DNA of 64,000 nucleotides, taken from contig JAKZZE010000020.1 of the NCBI GenBank assembly GCA_024220505.1, positions 372,001 through 436,000 of the forward strand, read 5' to 3'. Under the pieces are notes generated by a model. It was not told the origin of the DNA. It ran no database searches and saw only the letters and a program-made list of their open reading frames with translations. The stretch comes from Rhizopus arrhizus. Taxonomy: Eukaryota; Mucoromycota; Mucoromycetes; Mucorales; Rhizopodaceae. This document shows positions 10,144 to 19,300 of this stretch, in pieces. How positions within the stretch are numbered: the first letter of the stretch is position 1; each line of letters starts with the position of its first letter. The position numbers were made by a program, and so were the translations under genes.

Positions 10144-11355
10144 ATGACGGCAGTTCGGGGACCTTATAATAAGTCTTCACAACGTATTCCTCTTACTGAC
10201 GACCAACTAGAAACCCTTGCGAAGGGTTTCATTGAACATCGCAAGACTGTTCCTTGTCCTCACTGCAAAATTCCTACGGTCTTTCGTACCAAAGGTAAAA
10301 GCAAAGCCGCCAATCACGAAAAAGAACATGAATACCTATGCACTGTTTGCAGTCGTATAATGCATGCTGATGACATGCTCGCACTTGTTACCCGTCGGTA
10401 TGACATGGAGGAGGATTCTCAACCCCCAGCCATTGCTTCTCAACCTCAAGTTACTTCGTCTCAACCTCAGCTACCTTCACCATTTCCACCCCAACTCGAA
10501 ATGGGCGCTACACCAGACATGCAAACGCTATTTCAGATGCTCATGACTCTAACCACCGAACTCCAACAAGCTCGAACTGAAATCGCAAACCTCAAGGAAC
10601 AACTCAACAGCAAGCAACAGCATCAACCACCTCCAGTTTCACCCATAACCTTGGAGGATGATTTCCCAGCTCTACCAGTATCCAAGTACCAATCAGCTCC
10701 TTGGCACCAACCCCAAAAGGTGTTGTCTCTTGCACAAATAGTTTCAAAAAACCAAGAGAAACGTGAAACTACAGCTGCTCGTTTTTTCCAAGCTCCTTCT
10801 ACTACTCAAGGTTTCCAGTATCTCTATCTCCCCACTAAGGCTCGTATTCCCCTTGGTAAACTTCGCACTACTTTCAAGAAACTGGGTGTTAATAATGGTC
10901 GTCTTCTGGACCTCCATTATCCCGATCGTAACATTGTTGCTGTACTTGTACACAACGATTATGCTCCAGAACTAACAGAACTATTAACTAAAAAAGGTGT
11001 CAAACTCAACACCACCTTCGACCCATGTGCTGCAAGCGTGCTCAAAGATCCAAAATATGCTACTGACACTCTTGAACAACGTCAACAAACTGCTCAACAA
11101 CTCCACAACCAACGGGTACAAAAAGCCCTGGTCCATATCCGCGGTCCCGCCAAATTTGCGGTGGCTCGTTTCTTTGCTCACAAATCATGGATTACAAAGA
11201 CACAACTTGATGAAGTCCTCGCAACTGATCCCTATTTTGCTCACTCCAAGGATCCTGACACTGAAGACATTTTTATCACTGAAGACAATGCTTCCGTTGG
11301 TTCTGCTAAATCCAGCATGGAGGAGGACGACCCCCTTACTACAAGTTCTCAATGA
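10144..11355 (+). CDS. LINE ORF1 protein (zinc-binding, coiled-coil, nucleic-acid chaperone type)
   Basis: This 403-residue protein probably coats the LINE RNA. The first ATG in frame is at 10144 (MTAVRGPYNKSSQRIPLTDD); the frame is open further upstream but only from a GTG inside the target repeat. Residues ~35-75 carry paired cysteines around a His-rich segment (CPHCKIPTVF ... HEYLCTVCSRIM), a likely zinc-binding module. A Pro/Gln-rich stretch leads into a short coiled coil (LMTLTTELQQARTEIANLKE). After that is a segment that may fold like an RRM (FQYLYLPTKARIPLGKLRTT, NIVAVLVHNDYAPELTELL). The tail is acidic. The stop codon overlaps the ORF2 start as ATGA. Confidence 0.82.
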   Translation: MTAVRGPYNKSSQRIPLTDDQLETLAKGFIEHRKTVPCPHCKIPTVFRTKGKSKAANHEKEHEYLCTVCSRIMHADDMLALVTRRYDMEEDSQPPAIASQPQVTSSQPQLPSPFPPQLEMGATPDMQTLFQMLMTLTTELQQARTEIANLKEQLNSKQQHQPPPVSPITLEDDFPALPVSKYQSAPWHQPQKVLSLAQIVSKNQEKRETTAARFFQAPSTTQGFQYLYLPTKARIPLGKLRTTFKKLGVNNGRLLDLHYPDRNIVAVLVHNDYAPELTELLTKKGVKLNTTFDPCAASVLKDPKYATDTLEQRQQTAQQLHNQRVQKALVHIRGPAKFAVARFFAHKSWITKTQLDEVLATDPYFAHSKDPDTEDIFITEDNASVGSAKSSMEEDDPLTTSSQ

Positions 11356-14300
11356 GTGGTGTCCCATTGAGAATATCACTTTTTAATGCTACTGGTCTTC
11401 CTAAACAATCTATTTATCCATTGATAAATATTGCTCAAAACTCATCTTTACTATTTATTACTGAAACTTGGTTACTATCTCCAAACAAATATTCACTTCC
11501 ATCTTGGAAACAATTTCATACTTATGGTGTTCCTGTCAACTCTTCTAATCTACATCGTGGTCAACTTGGTCTAGCTCTTCTGGTTAATCCGGATTTCAAG
11601 CTCCCAATTCATCACATCAACCATGTCAATCCTCTATTGGCTAAGTTTACTCTATCAATTATTATAAATTCTAAATTACTAATTCACTGCTTATATCTTC
11701 CTCCTTCTTTAGAATCAGCTCAAGTATCGGAAATTCTCTCACTATTACCTCTGGACTATCCTACAACAAACAAGACTATTATATGTGGTGACTTCAACTC
11801 ACGTATTGGTGAACTAGTTGGTGACAGCAGGTGGAACACCAGCGGACGAATCTTTCGCAATTGGATGGAAGCTCATAATTTGATACTATGGAATCAGTAC
11901 TTGGCCTTTGGACAACCAACAAGTTATACTTATCACGGCACGAGTATTATCGATTACTTTCTTAGTAATACTGAACTGGATAACCCGGACTTAGTTATTG
12001 AAGATGAACTTTCTTTGAACTCTAACCACACATTCATGACTTTATCTTTTAATCTATCTCCAGCATATACATTTCACAACCTATCTACTGAGATCCATAG
12101 ACCACATTGGAATCTGAAGAAACTCAAAAAACTGGATTGCAGCGGCAGGTATGAGTCTGCTTTCAAAAATGGCACTACTAGTCTTGTGGCTCAATCGGAC
12201 GATGATACTGATGAAACTATGTTGATGGATATGGATGCTGCTAGTACTTATATTGAACAATACTCATCTGCACTATGCCAAGCGATCTACGACTCACTAG
12301 ATGAAATATGCGGGAAAAAGGACACTAATGCTGACGTGTTTTTAAAACAATTCTGGACTACTGAAATGACTTCAGCTTTCAAGCGTAAACAATTTTATTT
12401 TAAAAAGTGGAGAAAGGCGAATGGATTGAACTGTCTTAAATATTGGCTAAAACACCAAGAAACAGGTGCATTATTGCAACGTTTGATTCAGCAACGGCGC
12501 AGGGAGACGTGGAAACAATTTTGTAGCAAAATGGCGACTGGTGAATACACAAAAGCAATTGCCCGCTTTAGTAGGATTCGTAAAAACAGGACAATTAAGC
12601 CCTCCTTCTCACCTGAACCAGGTATCAATCGCGCCCCAGCTGACGTTATGGCCGACCATCTCAAAGATATTTTTGCCGGACAACTTCTCACCTCAACACC
12701 GGATCTGGATTCGTCTCCTACTTTAACTAGCAGCCCTCCTTTTGATTTAGATCCATGTCCCTTCTCCTCTGATCAAATTCATGAGACTCTAAAGCAACTA
12801 CCTCGTAAAAAAGCTCCTGGTGTTGATCACATACAGACGGAAATGTTATTGCCTCTACTTCCTACGTTGGTCCCACAGCTTCTACATCTCTTTCGTGTCT
12901 GCTGGCAATGGTCCTACACTCCCCTCTCATGGCGAGTTGCACAGGTGGTACCGATACACAAGAAAGGCTCTAAAACTGACCCGGGAAACTTCAGACCGAT
13001 TAGCTTGACATCCACTTTCCGTAAATTGTTTGAAAAATGTTTATATCCAAGTCTCCTAGAACAAAGCCCTGCTCTCGATATTGCACAGGGTGGATTCCGT
13101 GAATCTCGCAGCTCTTTAGATCAAGTCCAATGTCTCATAGAAATCTGCTCTATCCTTAGTCGTAACCATAACTCCTTCCCTACACTGGCCTTCTTGGATA
13201 TAAAATCAGCTTATGATACGGTTGATCGTTCCTACGTTTGGCGTGAACTACAATCCCATCTTTGCCCTGCTTTACTAGGTATCCTCAAAAACCTCTTCGA
13301 TCATGTCCAAATAGAAATTCTACTTGATAATCATGTATCTTATCGCTTCTCTCCAGTTACTGGTGTACTTCAAGGTTCCATCCTCTCACCTTTCTTGTAC
13401 TCTATATACATTAATCGACTTCCGTCTATCTTAAGGCAACCACTTCTGTTTGATAACTCATTTTCTGGTGATATTGTGTCCGACCTGACTCCATCTATCA
13501 ATTGTCTACTCTATGCAGACGACGTTGTCCTTATTGCCAATCCTGAGAACCTCACTTCTTTACTGCACAAATGCGAAGCTCATAGTTACTCCTTAGGTTA
13601 TCGGTGGAACCCGTTAAAATGTGTCATAGTTGCTCCTACTAGTGATATTACAACTTATCAATTATATGGTACTACTATCCCCAAAGAATCCTCTTTCTCA
13701 TACTTGGGTATACCTATCAAACCTGGTGGACTAATAGACTATCCTGCTATGATCCAACACAATATCAATAAGGCATCTCTCACAATGAACCAACTTGCTG
13801 CTATTGGTCTCAATTCTAAAGGTTTTCCACCTTTATTAGCATGTCGTTTTTACAGCCAAATGGTCCGTGCTCAATTAGATTATGGTCTTGCGATTAGTCC
13901 TCTCACAACTAAATTTATCCATCAACTTGATACTTTCCAAAACCAATGTATTAGACGTATCTTCGGCGGTCATTCTAGGTCTTCAGCTCAAGTCATGCTT
14001 CATCTAGTCAATCTCCCATCGATGCGAACTCGTGTTGCAGTCCTTCAAGCCCAGTATCTTTTTCGTAGTACTCATTTACCAGATGATACTCTTCTTGCTC
14101 ATCTGCTGCCATATATTCAATCTTCAACTAGCCGCTCTCACTGGTACAAACTGACTAATACTCCAATGTGGAAATCCCTCTGTGGACCAATCCTTGATAC
14201 TTTAGATAAAAAGAAATTTCTCTCTCTTCGCACCAAATTCTTAGCTGATCAATTTCAAAATCTATGTAATAACTCTGATTCCATCCTGTTATCCTCTACT

Positions 14301-14693
14301 CGCCCTACTATCCAAGTGGATCCTATTCTTTGGTTACCGATGACTTGTTCTGAACGTAGTCGTGTCCTTCGCTGGCGTCTTGGTTGGCTACCTGGTGGTA
14401 AACCTAAAGAATGCATCTTCCATCCTTATCATAACTGGAGTCGTCGACATGCTTTTGACTGTCTAAATGTTCATCATCGTCTGTACTTGCCTCGCTCAAT
14501 TGAAGATCCAATCTCTTTCCTTCTTAATTTGCTACCATTACATAAACCTCGTCCTACTGCTTCTCATAGCTGGTTTATTCTATGGCCTATCCTATGTACG
14601 ATTCTCCATGAACTGGATTATTATTTTCATGATGAATGCCCCCCTCCTCCTGTTGATCCTGGTGTCAAGCTGTTGAATTGGTTATCCAAGTAA
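11352..14693 (+). CDS. LINE ORF2: endonuclease-reverse transcriptase
   Basis: ORF2 encodes 1,113 residues. Residues ~1-235 are an exonuclease-endonuclease-phosphatase (APE-like) domain that nicks target DNA: SLFNATGLPK, LLFITETWLL, IICGDFNSRIG, IIDYFLSN and the SNHTFMTLSF histidine motif. The reverse transcriptase follows at ~500-800, with VVPIHKKGS, FRPISLTSTFRKLFEKCL, LAFLDIKSAYDTVDR, GVLQGSILSPFLYSIYINRL and the catalytic LLYADDVVLI near residue 720. The C-terminus has a Cys/His cluster (PKECIFHPYHNWSRRHAFDC) of the zinc-knuckle type. No frameshift or stop is present. The four-base ATGA overlap with ORF1 suggests translation by termination-reinitiation. Confidence 0.93.
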   Translation: MSGVPLRISLFNATGLPKQSIYPLINIAQNSSLLFITETWLLSPNKYSLPSWKQFHTYGVPVNSSNLHRGQLGLALLVNPDFKLPIHHINHVNPLLAKFTLSIIINSKLLIHCLYLPPSLESAQVSEILSLLPLDYPTTNKTIICGDFNSRIGELVGDSRWNTSGRIFRNWMEAHNLILWNQYLAFGQPTSYTYHGTSIIDYFLSNTELDNPDLVIEDELSLNSNHTFMTLSFNLSPAYTFHNLSTEIHRPHWNLKKLKKLDCSGRYESAFKNGTTSLVAQSDDDTDETMLMDMDAASTYIEQYSSALCQAIYDSLDEICGKKDTNADVFLKQFWTTEMTSAFKRKQFYFKKWRKANGLNCLKYWLKHQETGALLQRLIQQRRRETWKQFCSKMATGEYTKAIARFSRIRKNRTIKPSFSPEPGINRAPADVMADHLKDIFAGQLLTSTPDLDSSPTLTSSPPFDLDPCPFSSDQIHETLKQLPRKKAPGVDHIQTEMLLPLLPTLVPQLLHLFRVCWQWSYTPLSWRVAQVVPIHKKGSKTDPGNFRPISLTSTFRKLFEKCLYPSLLEQSPALDIAQGGFRESRSSLDQVQCLIEICSILSRNHNSFPTLAFLDIKSAYDTVDRSYVWRELQSHLCPALLGILKNLFDHVQIEILLDNHVSYRFSPVTGVLQGSILSPFLYSIYINRLPSILRQPLLFDNSFSGDIVSDLTPSINCLLYADDVVLIANPENLTSLLHKCEAHSYSLGYRWNPLKCVIVAPTSDITTYQLYGTTIPKESSFSYLGIPIKPGGLIDYPAMIQHNINKASLTMNQLAAIGLNSKGFPPLLACRFYSQMVRAQLDYGLAISPLTTKFIHQLDTFQNQCIRRIFGGHSRSSAQVMLHLVNLPSMRTRVAVLQAQYLFRSTHLPDDTLLAHLLPYIQSSTSRSHWYKLTNTPMWKSLCGPILDTLDKKKFLSLRTKFLADQFQNLCNNSDSILLSSTRPTIQVDPILWLPMTCSERSRVLRWRLGWLPGGKPKECIFHPYHNWSRRHAFDCLNVHHRLYLPRSIEDPISFLLNLLPLHKPRPTASHSWFILWPILCTILHELDYYFHDECPPPPVDPGVKLLNWLSK

Positions 14694-14978
14694 TAGTGTG
14701 AGTCTTTCTGATACTTGATCTGGTTTGTATTGAATTTCTGTCTCTATTTACTTTTTCTTTCTTCCTCCTCTTATATTTCTTCATATTTCAAATAATTTGC
14801 TCTTTTCTTTTTTCCTTTTCTTTCTCTTTTTTCCCTTCTTGTCCCCTAAGAAGGTTTTTTATTCTCTTACATTCATAACTGGCTCGGGCAACATTGCACA
14901 CTTCGTTGCTACATGCTCATTGCCATAAAATTTTAAAAAAAATACAAAAAAAAAAATAATAAAACCCAGAATTTAATA

Positions 14979-14992
14979 GTATAGTGAACGTA
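14979..14992 (+). repeat. Target-site duplication, right copy (LINE)
   Basis: GTATAGTGAACGTA, the perfect partner of 10017-10030, directly after the LINE's 3' end. Confidence 0.88.
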
Positions 14993-15238
14993 TGTACCTT
15001 TACTGATTTGTTAGCTTCTACCAGGTTTTTCAAGATATCTTTTGTTTTTAAAACAATGAAGAATTTAGTTTAACTTGAACAAAACATCACTAATATTAAA
15101 AATATATCCAACGGCAATACGCGCCCTACTGTTTATTTTTAAAAAATGATTGCATCATCAAAACAATTCAAACATCGATTACACTTTCATCAAGATGAGC
15201 ATAAAACTTTCTGGTTTTTCTTTCCTTAAAAAAAACCC

Positions 15239-16678
15239 CAGAAGAACGAAAGACGCACAAAACGACGAAAGATTTTACCTGATGACGCCAAGTGGTGTAT
15301 CGAAAATGTAGTCAATCTGAATTTTCGCAAGTTTGTTGAAAAATTTAACCCGATTGACCAAGCTATAGCCGAACAGCGATATGGTAATCTTGTGCGTGCA
15401 TCGTTTGGCAAGTCTGATCAAGAACGTTTGCTGACCGCATTCAAGCAGTGGAAATCTTCAACCGAAGCTTTTTATTTTGGTCTAACAGAAAGGTAGCCAT
15501 CACGCAGGAACGAACAAAGCGGTTGTGTCAAGAATATGTTGCAAAAATAGCGATTAGCGAGGCCGCAAAGCTTACCGAGAATTATGATAGCGATAGTAGC
15601 AACTCTTACAGTAATGAAGATGGCATCAGTGTATTCGAAAACAACATCATTAATGACAGAAGCAGCACTAGTAGTGACGGAAGCAATACTAGCAATGACA
15701 GAAGTAACGCCAGTGATAATGTTTTACCTCCCAACAATGACCTCTGGATTCACAACGGTAAAAATATCAATATTATGTTCGATCAATACAAGTCATTGGT
15801 GGACGAGCTTTTGTTGGAATATGAAAGGCTACCAATTGAAACGTATGTTGCCGAATTTGCAGCACTATCCCATGTGTTTTTATTAGGCAAAAATCAATTT
15901 TCTCAAACGCTCAGTGATGTATTCACTGTAGACACTCTTGAAACAATTACGGATACATTGGTCAAAAAAGACATTAATTGGAACCTGACTTTCTCACAAT
16001 CTGAATTCATGGAACTATCGATTATCCTCGCAGATCTTAGCTTAGGATTGAAAAAACGGCAGGACTGTATAATTGATCTCCTGATGATATCTAGAAATGC
16101 TGAATATTGATTTATCCAAGAATAGAAAGGAACAAGAGAGGACGAGACTTGATAAAGAGATTGCTTTATTTAATAAAAAAATGATACTCTATTTATACTT
16201 TTCATACACGGATAATGTTTCATGTCATGAATTTAACTCTGCATTAGGATTTGGAGAAGCCAAAAAAGTTGAAAAAGATTGCAACACAAATGGTCTTTGT
16301 CGCGACTTGCTGCGGTTGGCTATTTTCACAAAAAACACGATTGATATCAACAAATTAAATGCATCATCATCATTTCAAATTCATGGTTTCAACATTTCAT
16401 TTTTCCTGACAAGATTGGATCATCATGGCATTTATACCATGGTTGAAGTTGGCCATTTGAAATTTCCAAAATCCATCGAAGAGCTACCATCTCTGGTTAC
16501 CTTGCGTAATTTGAAGATTCTCCTTGCCATCAATGATGCCTTTTGGAGATTATGTCGACCATCCAAAGAGCCTGAACTTATCAATGCTAGATATATCAAG
16601 ACACCTGATTTTATTACAGATTTCATTGAGGGCAGCAAAGATAAGGACAGAATTTGCTCAATTCGTTTGGGTGAATGA
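15239..16678 (+). pseudogene. Passenger gene of unknown function inside the mariner element, frame-disrupted
   Basis: Three successive plus-strand frames read like one protein of about 450-480 residues. The first (15239-15496) gives DDAKWCIENVVNLNFRKF and DQERLLTAFKQWKSSTEAFY. The second (to 16108) includes a Ser/Asn/Asp-rich low-complexity linker and NDLWIHNGKNINIMFDQYK. The third (16097-16678) includes YFSYTDNVSCHEFNSALGFG and ends CSIRLGE. The frame changes near 15490 and 16100 are either frameshifts or very short introns, and an A8 run at 15228-15235 separates the first frame from the only nearby ATG (15195). I do not recognise a named domain. The layout (helical N-terminus, serine-rich linker, C-terminal alpha/beta part) reminds me of hypothetical proteins common in Mucoromycota genomes, but that is recollection, not a search result. 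Confidence 0.5.
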
Positions 16679-16712
16679 TGGTTTCCCATTGCTTAAATAA
16701 TTTTTCATCCAC

Positions 16713-16885
16713 AGTGCCAGTACATATTGCAATACAAATACCCTTTTAACATATAATAAAACCTCTTTCAGTGCTTTCTTGTTCTGTTTAACAATTTAGC
16801 AGTTTGATCCGCATTTAAATATTACTAATTCTGAATCCATACGATATGCATTTCCTTTTTTTTTTCATTATACCATACTGGCACT
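16713..16885. repeat. Short inverted repeat flanking 153 bp
   Basis: AGTGCCAGTA at 16713-16722 and its reverse complement TACTGGCACT at 16876-16885 bracket non-coding AT-rich DNA between the passenger gene and the transposase. It may be a small MITE-like insertion or chance. Confidence 0.25.
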
Positions 16886-16998
16886 ATAGTTGGACGAGAT
16901 TATTTCTTGGTGTAAATAACTTACTCCAGGAAAATTGCTTCATTATATTTTATTAAACATTGGTTGAAGGATATTAAAATACAGAATCAGTATCAAAG

Positions 16999-17724
16999 TA
17001 GTCACCCGTCACCCTGTAGCTAGAAATAGCAACAAAATCTTGGAGGCTCTTGCCAAATTTGTTTAAGAATGGTGCTAAAGGGATGCATTATACGCACAAT
17101 TGTGTCTTCCTTGACAAATCTGGCTTCGACAAAATATGTGTCGTCCAAGAGCTTGGTCATGTCGAGGAATTGAGGCCGTTATTGAATCACCCTCTGCCAG
17201 AGGAGGTTTCTCATACCGTTATCGGCGCAGTATCAGCATTTGGATTTATATATCTGAGTATCAGGGATCCAGGAAATGTAAAGAGAAGAAAGGTAGTAGG
17301 AGTCACAAAGCGTAAGATACCTGGAGATGCGGCTTCATCCATTCCTAAAGGTACTACAGTTGGTCATTATCTCCATTTCATTAGCGACACTTTGGATATC
17401 ATGGACGAGCTCCCCAATATGAAGGGATTTCACATTGTTATGGATAATGCCGCAATTCATAGCCATAGCCTTATGGATCCCTTAATTATAGAAAGAGGTT
17501 ATGTACCCGTGTATCTTTCACTATATTCACCTAAGCTTAACCCTATTGAGGTGTTTTGGAAAGTGTTAAAGGATAAGGTTAGATGAAGTAAACTGAGCAA
17601 TTTAGAAACCTTTACAACTAGGATTACTGAAGTCTGTCAAGACGTTCCTATTGAACATTTACAGAATGTTATCCAGCATTCTGTTAATACTTCTCCCGAA
17701 TGCTCGAATAAAGAATTTTTATAA
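16999..17724 (+). pseudogene. Tc1/mariner DDE transposase, multiply frameshifted
   Basis: The catalytic core is recognisable: HNCVFLDKSGFD (first Asp), FHIVMDNAAIHSH (second Asp) and LYSPKLNPIEVFWKVLKDKV (the Glu). The copy is broken. Upstream, VTRHPVARNSNKILEALAKF is in another frame and ends in TAA at 17064. Between about 17131 and 17212 the conserved segment CRPRAWSCRGIEAVIESPSA lies in a shifted frame, flanked by two compensating indels. After KDKVR a TGA at 17584 interrupts the tail, which continues in frame (SKLSNLETFTTRITEVCQD) to a TAA at 17722. The N-terminal HTH DNA-binding domain was not found. The element therefore cannot make its own functional transposase. Confidence 0.85.
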
Positions 17725-17743
17725 CATTTTTTTAAACATAAGT

Positions 17744-17842
17744 TTGGCCATTTTATTTGTAAGAAGTGGGCAAATTATTTTCGAAGAGTTGGGCAAAATA
17801 AGTTCAAACATTTGGGCAAACTACTTTTTTTTTCCTGGGCTT
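17744..17842 (-). repeat. Right TTGCCCA array (inverted), 23-bp period
   Basis: On the plus strand the units are TTGGCCA (17744), TGGGCAA (17767, 17790 and 17813) and TGGGCTT (17836), each exactly 23 bp from the next. They are inverted relative to the left array at 9835-9887. The 16 bases between the two best units are similar in length and AT content at both ends. Confidence 0.75.
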
Positions 17843-17857
17843 TTCTTTTTTAAATTT

Positions 17858-17910
17858 AAGTTGTTAAAGATTATGACTGCTGCAATAGATGGTTGTTTAA
17901 AGAGATTCAA
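17858..17910 (+). repeat. Dispersed repeat M, copy A
   Basis: AAGTTGTTAAAG followed by ATGACTGCTGCAATAGATGG. The same sequence recurs at 24337-24390 (plus) and, in part, at 23833-23870 (minus). It starts 15 bp after the last unit of the right mariner array. From the ATG it reads MTAAIDGCLKRF in frame. Confidence 0.75.
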
Positions 17911-19300
17911 TATAACAAATACTATTAAACCTTGGTCAATTCTCCACATCAGCAAAGTATCATGACTTGCGATCCTTTGATTATATACTCCAAATCAATA
18001 TTCTACAAAGCTTGCAAGAGAGGCATCAAATCAGCAAAGCATTCATCTGATTCTTAAAATGCGATTTTTTGGGGTGTCTCACAGACATCTTCGATATCTT
18101 CCCACAGTCGTTGATGGAAGATAAAGAGAAGGAGTAATCAGAAGCAGCCTTGCTGATAAACCTTCTCTTTAAATCTATGTACATATCTAAAAGTATCTGC
18201 CGAGTTTCGTCCGATAAAAGTCCAGATCAGGAATTCATGACATTCACTTGATACAACACCTAACAAATAATACAAAATAGAACTATGTAAACTATTTGCA
18301 ACGCACTGTAAAAGAATGATACCTACTGAGAACTGTTTGGTAATAACGGATTTTGCACAGATAGAGAATGTAGGGCCTAATGGCCTAGAAGCAGTAGTTA
18401 CTATGTTCCTATAATTAGATTCGTCTTAAAATTCAAATTAAAAAAGTAGGAAGACCATTGTCATTTTGAAAATTATTTTGGAGCTGAGAAAAACCCTCTC
18501 TAGTAAAAATACATAAAGAAAATAGAGCCGTTAATTGATAATGGCAATAATCTAACAAGCAATGAAAATAAACTTTCGCCAAGTAAAATTAGATATGTAT
18601 GCCATGGTGAAGTGTAAAATCTCAACAAGGAAAACCCCATTTCAGCCAAGGCTATACGACAGCATAAGCTTTGAGACGAACTGCCTTTTATTAAAGAAGA
18701 TGCTTTCAACCTTCATATTAGCCGTAAGAGACTGGTCAAACCTGCGAAAACTGAGACTTTGAAAAGGAAAAAAAAAGTTGACGCATAATTAAGGAGACAA
18801 AGGCATACAAAATGAACGATTAGAGTTGTAATAGCAGATAAAAAGCAAGGAAGTGGTTATTAAGGTCTATGAAGTATCTTAATATCAACAAGGCAATTTG
18901 CATACAATTTTACTCAAATAAGCAATGTAAAATGAGAAGATACTTTTAAAGAATATACAAAAACAAAATTTTTTACAGGATAACGTATTGAAGTTAGAAG
19001 GACAGTCAAGTCAAAATAGTTAAAAGCAGTTAAGAGTAAAAAATTGTTCGATTTAACATAAGGATTTTGTAATTCTGCAAATATTTTTAACCAAGATTCA
19101 TACCATTTCACTATGAAGTGAATAAAGTACAACCAGCGTATGTTTTGATGGCTTTTATTAAAGAGATAAAAATGAAAAAAGATGTCAACAGTGCGGTTTA
19201 CATAACTTACAGACTTTAATACTATATACACAAGTCTCTTTTTTATTCTATATTAAATAATTTTGTTATAAAGTTTTCCTGTCTAATATTTAGTAACGTA
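17911..19300. other. Intergenic; no gene seen
   Basis: About 1.4 kb of AT-rich DNA. Its right end (near 19200-19300) is probably the 3' UTR of the potassium channel gene. Short frames on both strands lack homology or codon structure, and no RNA gene was recognised. Confidence 0.5.

Larger units (their letters stand above)
10031..14978 (+). mobile_element. Non-LTR retrotransposon (LINE), apparently full-length and intact
   Basis: The element is 4,948 bp, with a ~113-bp 5' leader, ORF1 (10144-11355), ORF2 (11352-14693) and a ~285-bp 3' UTR ending in A-rich sequence (14932-14978). It is flanked by perfect 14-bp duplications. Both ORFs are open over their full length, in contrast to the decayed mariner around it, so it is a recent arrival. 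ORF2 has an APE-type endonuclease and a reverse transcriptase; no RNase H domain was recognised. The LINE clade was not resolved. Confidence 0.9.
9835..17842 (+). mobile_element. Decayed Tc1/mariner-type element, interrupted by a LINE
   Basis: The limits are set by two inverted arrays of a TTGCCCA motif (9835-9887 and 17744-17842). Between them lie a broken Tc1/mariner transposase (about 16999-17724), an unrelated passenger gene (15239-16678) and a LINE inserted at 10031-14978. Without the LINE and one duplicated target copy the element would be about 3 kb. The exact termini and a TA duplication could not be assigned, so the boundaries are approximate. The left array lies 107 bp from the TBCB start codon. 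Confidence 0.65.
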
